From positions 1,364,001 to 1,428,000 of the forward strand of contig RQOL01000024.1 of NCBI GenBank assembly GCA_013076295.1: 64,000 nt of DNA, read 5' to 3'. The notes under the pieces are model-generated. The model was not told where the DNA came from. It made no database searches and was given only the letters and a program-made list of their open reading frames with translations. Made by a program: the position numbers and the translations under genes. Positions 52,470 through 64,000 of the stretch are shown here, one piece after another. This stretch comes from Sanderia malayensis. Taxonomy: Eukaryota > Cnidaria > Scyphozoa > Semaeostomeae > Pelagiidae. Positions within the stretch are counted from its first letter, which is position 1. Every line of letters begins with the position of its first letter.

Positions 52470-52854
52470 ATTCGTTCGATTCGTTCGCTGCTGATGATAA
52501 TGATTCAAATTGTGTACTGAGTACTGAAATTATCTGTAAACTTCTGTGTTCTTATTGAGTTTTTTGGCTCGAAAAAACCGCACTCCACCAATCAGAGAGC
52601 TTGATTGAATCAATTGTTTGTTGTTTACTAATGTTGTTTACGCCTTCGATCTCTGGGGGCAAGCTATTGTTTAACTTTCCAAATCGCTAGAGAAGGGGTT
52701 TAGGATGCTGTACTTTGGCGCCAAACTTGTAAAAGCAATGCAATATGGCATATTATTATTATTTATTATTATTATGTACTGGGGACAATACTAGCAATTA
52801 CAATACAACAATTTTTGATTGTTTGATTTTTGATTGCTACATCTCTGTTGTAGC

Positions 52855-53503
52855 ATACTTTAATGGAATTAACTTTCTCGGAAACACTGAGTCTATAACA
52901 CTGAAGTTCACTTAGCAAACTACCCTAAAATAAGGATCTTTCATGTAGAAAGGATTTACTGGGTATAAAAGTTGAAAAATCGTGTGTATTGCATTAACTT
53001 GAATAATAAGCCCCCAAAGGTGGGAGAAACGAAATGTCATTAGCTCCTTTTTGAAAAAGCGTTTCAAAGAAGCAAGTCACATCTTTATTCTTCATGAAGT
53101 ACTTAGTCGCAGAATACCTCAATGAAATTCACTTTATCGAAAACACTGAAATTCACTTTTTTTTAAAGCACTGAAATTCACTTATCAATTACGCTTAAAT
53201 AAGGACATTTCGTGTAGAAAGGACTTACTGACTATAAAATTTGAATAACCGTGTCGTGTGTATTGCATTAACTTGAATAATAAGCCCCCAAAGGTGGGAG
53301 AAACGAAATGTCATTAGCTCCTTTTTGAAAAAGCGTTTCAAAGAAGCAAGTCACATCTTCATTCTTCATGAAGTATTTAGTCACATAATACTTCAATGAA
53401 ATTCACTTTATCGGAAACACTGAAATTCACTTTTTTAAAAACACTGAAATTCACAACCCGGGAATTACTCTAAAATATGGACCTTTCGTCAAGAAAGGAT
53501 TAG
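52855..53503. repeat. ~270-bp tandem duplication upstream of the transposase gene
   Basis: GTGTATTGCATTAACTTGAA with about 180 following bases occurs at 52983 and again 274 bases later at 53257, nearly unchanged. The flanking AAACACTGAAATTCACTT part gives a partial third copy to about 53503. The repeat lies inside the MULE between the transposase start and the right terminal repeat. Confidence 0.9.
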
Positions 53504-53657
53504 GCTAAGCAACGCCAACTATTTGGAATGAACGGATAAAATTCTGAAAAAGATGCTTAAATAATTGTAGATACTTCCTAGGAAACATTCTGTTGTTTTT
53601 CAGAATTCACATGACTCAGATAGCAGTTATCACCTTGTTGGTCGAATGGTCTCTTGA

Positions 53658-53767
53658 GGTTGGGCGAAAGGTCTTGCGGGAGTTGGGCGAAACGCCCACA
53701 AAGGTTGGGCGAATAATCCAAGTTGGGCGAAACGGTTGTTGGGCGAAATGGTGGTTGGGCGAAACGA
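53658..53767 (-). repeat. Right terminal repeat block of the MULE
   Basis: Six copies of GGTTGGGCGAA (inverse of TTCGCCCAACC), the last three with spacers matching the left block in inverse order. Together with 50182-50335 these form the terminal inverted repeats. Confidence 0.9.
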
Positions 53768-54261
53768 CCTGTTACCGTATTATATTCGTGTCGAAAAGAA
53801 TAATAAAATATATAGGAGTCTCTTTTGGACTTTCAGAGACTTGAATCTCTGTTACGAGGCAGTCTTCACGTCCTCTTGTATTAAACACAATGCTTTATAC
53901 AAGACGATTCACGTTTCATCATAGTGTTTAATATAGGTAGGAGTACATGTTGCTCGATTATATTTCGCTGCGCAGACGCTTCGCCACGCATCAGCAACAA
54001 TATCAGGCACAGTGCAGTGCAGGCCTCCTCAAAGCTTCAAACTTTTCTGAAATGGAGACTGCTTCAATCGTGATTTAGGGCACGAAGTTTTCTTTCCTTT
54101 AACCATTTTGGACTGTTGGCAGCAGAGACCATGAAATTATAATTGCGGTATATTTGAAATAATTTCATCAAGCCCCATCTTCCTTCTGCCCTGTCGGGTG
54201 TAAGTTTGCTTTTGATTTGGAATTCAAGAATTGCAAAGGGAAGAAATACCAACCAGTCAAG

Positions 54262-60651
<6,390 letters not shown>

Positions 60652-62525
60652 TTATGCCAGTATTTTGCATAATTAGTTGGCGCTGTGTTTTGTTCGTGTA
60701 GTTTGGCTTGCAGTTGTTTATCAACCCTTCTTTTTCGATAAACTAAAATAGTTTGGCGTGCTGTAGTTCTTGCTGAGGTGTGGTAGAAATTTTTTGCTGA
60801 GGATAGTATAAATATAAAAATTGATATAATGGATTATAGAAAAAAAATTAAAATATTGCTAAAAGGCTTATTCATATGTTCTGATGAAATTTTCGTGCTG
60901 ATTTAAGTTCTAAAACGATGCTAACATTCATGCATTCATATTTTTGGTATAAATTTATATTTTATTGATATTTTTTATAATGGTATTTTTTCCATTTCCC
61001 ACGTCATCTCATCATTTTCTGGAGAGTTACAATTCATTCACGACATTAATTTAATGCACAACTTAATATTTTATTATCAATTTAGCTGAGCTGAAGTTTG
61101 TGAAATTTGCTGCATGCTATAAAATCTATTTACTTTTAAAGTTAAAGTATGAATTGATTTTACTTTGATATTTGAATGATTATGAAGGCTTGACTGATGG
61201 CGACTTTCTTTCCTCGTTTTTACGATAGAAATAAAATGTGATCGAACAGGTCTTGAAAATGCTGGAACCTGAGGCCAGAAACCGGTGCAATTTTTTCAAC
61301 AGCGATATGCTAAGCAAATTAGATACATTTTCTCTAAGGTAGACGAGTTTTTGAATGAATGTTTACAATAGAGGACAAATGTTCTGGGACACTTACGACT
61401 TTTGCAAAATTGTCACTTTTCCTTCGTTTCTCTCCTTCCCCAAACAATGTTGTCTCCAGAGACTCTCTTATACAATGTCAATAAAATTCCTTTTGCACGA
61501 TAATAGCAGCGTTGTTCTGATTTACAGAACTCTTTTAGGGGGAGTGGGGGTCAAATAAACCCCACGAAAAAGTAGTTTGCCGGTTGATAGGTATTTTTTC
61601 CATATCTACATGTGTCCAAAGGACTTGTGTCCAGCTGATATGCAATGTTGCTTGAACAAGGAACATGAAATAGAATATACAAAGTATTCTTTACACTAAA
61701 TTTTTTCATATATATCAAAGAATTAAATAGTTTTATCGTCAATTTGTCGTCAAATAAAATAATCGTTTGATCACTTGCATTAATTTTTGCTACCTGACTG
61801 ACATAATGACCAGCATTACTGATAATATTACGAATAACTGATTGGAAAATACCACAGGACTGGAGCTTACAACTGATGAAATAACTGTTAAAAATGATAG
61901 TGTAAAATTTGGAATTAAATTGTTCTAACTTCAAAAAACAAGACGCATAGTCAAACATTACACACGTATTTTTATAGAGATATGAAGGTCTCAGAATTTA
62001 AAGAATTTATACTACAAAAGACAAATGCCCTAAGGAAATTGTCATAACGGAATACTTTTATCACGGCGAATAACTCAGGAGAGGTACACACAAATAAGGA
62101 AAATAATTACGGTCAAAACTATTAAGGAACTGTTGAAGAAAGCACTGCAATTTACTCAAGACATGTCGTCCAAAGCAGGTCCTAAAATAATAAAGAGCAT
62201 TAAGAAGTGAAGCTCTTAGGTATCAAGTTTAGATATAGCTACACTGAAGATTCGAGTTGTCAAGGAGGACTGAGAGCTAGAAGTTTGTTCCAGATAAAAA
62301 GTGGCCTAAGGACCGAAGCAAAGCAAATTGAAGTCAGAGAGAGGTAAGTGTGTTTCAATGTCACGCCCTTGCTTGCAAAATGCAAAACAGTTGCGCTTCG
62401 AAAAACTCTGCTTATATTGCGAACTTTTAATTTTGAAGCCTCAGATGCACACTTGTAAGATTTCTTTGTTAAAATCATTCATTTTTGCGCACCACGAGCC
62501 AGACAGCAATTTTTCAGTTATTTTG
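60652..62525. other. Convergent intergenic region between malic enzyme and the Ras-like gene
   Basis: Malic enzyme 3' UTR, AT-rich with several AATAAA motifs (for example near 61230), then DNA without supported coding regions. Short open frames have no family motifs. Confidence 0.5.
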
Positions 62526-63792
62526 TCACAAATCGGTGTTCTTGCAAGTTAAAATGTCATCCTTTGTTGTGCCAAACATTTTAAATATGGCATCTCTGAA
62601 CGGTCTGGGTGATAACGAGGCTCGCCTTCTTCCCATGCGACTGGCGGCTTTGCTTGCTGCTTTATTCTGCAACACTTCTTGACACAATTCGACAATCGCA
62701 CCACATATTGTATTATAGCCGTTTGAAAACACAGCAGCTGAGCATTCATAATACGAACAGCCCCATTTTGCAGCCATCGTCTGCCCCTCTTCCCGCCATA
62801 CACTGCGCATATGTGTTAAATCGATCTTATTGGCCATTAAGACAATGGGCATTCTCTTTGATTGTTGTTGGGATTTCTCAATTGTTTGTTTGAGAGAGAT
62901 TGCTTCTCTGAAGCTCTTCTTGCTTGTCACAGAGTAAACCAATATTACTGCGTCGGCCCAGTCTATTTTACCTCGGGCGTTTTTTGTTGATGATGGCTAA
63001 AACGTAAATGAAAAGCACCAATTGTTATTTTAAGACAAAACACAAGCTATTCTTGTTCCTATTTCATCATTATTATTACTTGTTATTATTGCTGTTATTA
63101 TATTTGCGTCAAGGTACAGTGAAACCTCGATACAAATGAAATCCCAACCTTGAAATAACTAGGAGTTACTATTGGGAGTCTCTTGTATGTTCATTTGCTA
63201 GCACTGGCAACTCTCTATTATTAGGTCATTACGTGTGGATTTACCTCAGTTTGAGGGTCGAGCATTTCAATTGCGCATTCCTGTGCGTTTATTGTTATCT
63301 GTCTGCAGTAGCTTGCATCTGATAAAATAGAAAAAGTGTATTGAATTGCATCGCGGATCTGAATGAATTGCATTGCTTTGAATTGAACTGGGTTAGAATG
63401 AAAGGAATTTAATTGAATTGGATTGGACTTTACTGGATTGGATTGGATTGGCTTGGATTGGATCAGATGGAATTGGATTGGATCAGAATGTATTGGATCG
63501 AATTGGATTTGATTAAATCTTTTTTGGCTTAGTTTCGCTTTGACTGAAAGCTAAAAGGGGACGGGAAAGGCTTCGAGAAAGGAGATTAAAAAAAGAAAAC
63601 AACTATAGAAACATAGATAAGCGTAGATGGTGTAAAAATGAAAATAGATAAGAACAAATAAACATATTCAAGCGAACAAAAGATAAGATGAGAATGTAAA
63701 CAAGATATTTGCAAATTCCATTTTATTCTAATCACCTGATGAATTGTCATATTCGCCAATAAATCTTCTTGTTAAGAATCGAACAGCCAAGG
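62526..63792 (-). CDS. Ras-like small GTPase, RERG/RASL type, partial (5' exons beyond the window)
   Basis: Exons in coding order: 63792-63736, 63318-63245, 62996-62526, in phase, giving the last about 200 residues. The first visible exon holds LAVRFLTRRFIGEYD, matching the helix and switch I that follow the P-loop in RERG, RASL11 and RASL12; the P-loop exon lies past base 64000. Then ITINAQECAIEMLD, WADAVILVYSVTSKKSF, the guanine-specificity motif as ANKIDL (usual NKxD), and YECSA (G5). The C-terminal tail is basic (MGRRRASLSPRPFRDAIFKM) and ends without a CAAX box, as in RERG-type proteins. The usual DTAGQE switch II motif is replaced by DPQTE. Introns contain a GGATT-type microsatellite. 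Confidence 0.85.
63350..63505 (+). repeat. GGATT/GAATT microsatellite in the Ras-like gene intron
   Basis: Irregular pentamer repeats GGATTGGATTGGATTGG with GAATTGGATT and GGATCAGAAT variants over about 150 bases. Confidence 0.8.
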
Positions 63793-64000
63793 CTGCAAAA
63801 TACAAAACCAGAAGACAATGAAGTGTAATGTAGTGTAACAGGACTTCCCCGTCGTTAAATGTCTCGATTGACTGCTCTGAAAGCACTAATTGTTGCATTG
63901 ATTTCGTTCTGCACCCGATTGTCACCCCCTTTCCTTTTCTGTTCAAATAAAATTTGTTTTAAGGCTCATAGTTGTTCTATTCTTTTGCACGCTAACGCAA

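Larger units (their letters stand above)
50169..53776. mobile_element. Complete Mutator-like element (MULE) with PHD-FLYWCH transposase
   Basis: A 9-bp direct repeat GTATTATAT at 50160-50168 and 53777-53785 flanks a 3,608-base element. The left end GCTTTCTAGATCATTCGCCC and the inverse of the right end, GGTAACAGGTCGTTTCGCCC, align without gaps over 20 positions. They are followed by matched series of TTCGCCCAACC repeats. The single two-exon transposase gene runs on the minus strand. MULEs make 8-11 bp duplications, in agreement. FLYWCH-bearing animal MULEs include the Phantom lineage, a plausible home. Confidence 0.92.

Overview
The window is animal genomic DNA: about 38% GC by eye, spliceosomal introns with GT-AG ends, compact exons, and conserved metazoan single-copy genes. 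No bacterial operon structure, CRISPR array or rRNA was seen. The mix of vertebrate-like intron-rich genes with dense intronic MITEs and TTAGGG-rich tandem repeats suggests an early-branching invertebrate such as a cnidarian. That placement is inference, not proof.

Layout: (1) 612-4993 (+), a DUF4139 / F37C4.5-like protein. (2) 6531-12382 (-), a Golgi class I alpha-1,2-mannosidase (MAN1A-like, GH47) with one apparent single-base frameshift. (3) 14475-16014 (-), translation initiation factor eIF1A. (4) 17808-21016 (+), prefoldin subunit 3. (5) 21789-30039 (+), DCAF6/NRIP, a WD40-IQ substrate receptor of CUL4-DDB1. (6) 30413-36547 (+), a short HTATSF1/Tat-SF1 homologue. (7) 41891-43505 (-), an unrecognised acidic protein with a TDU-like (vestigial-like 4) motif. 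(8) 50557-52469 (-), a PHD-FLYWCH-MULE transposase inside a complete Mutator-like element. (9) 54262-60651 (+), NADP-dependent malic enzyme with a mitochondrial-type presequence. (10) 62526-63792 (-), the 3' part of a divergent RERG/RASL-like Ras GTPase that runs off the right edge. All exon models were assembled by hand from splice sites, reading phase and family knowledge; for all but gene 7 the phases close exactly.

The genes do not form a pathway; they are ordinary housekeeping neighbours. The accessory interest is in the mobile DNA. There is a 3.6 kb Mutator-like element with a 9-bp target duplication and termini built of TTCGCCCAACC repeats. A TTAA-flanked Kolobok-like element with a decayed THAP domain sits in a prefoldin intron, and a non-autonomous hAT with an 8-bp duplication sits in an HTATSF1 intron. 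A GC-rich palindromic TTA-flanked element is nested inside a TTAGGG repeat. At least three short MITE families recur across the window. The most unusual item is a repeated composite: a tRNA-promoter (SINE-like) head followed by tandem ~110-150 bp units carrying TTAGGG runs. It is present three times, with a sister satellite family inside DCAF6.
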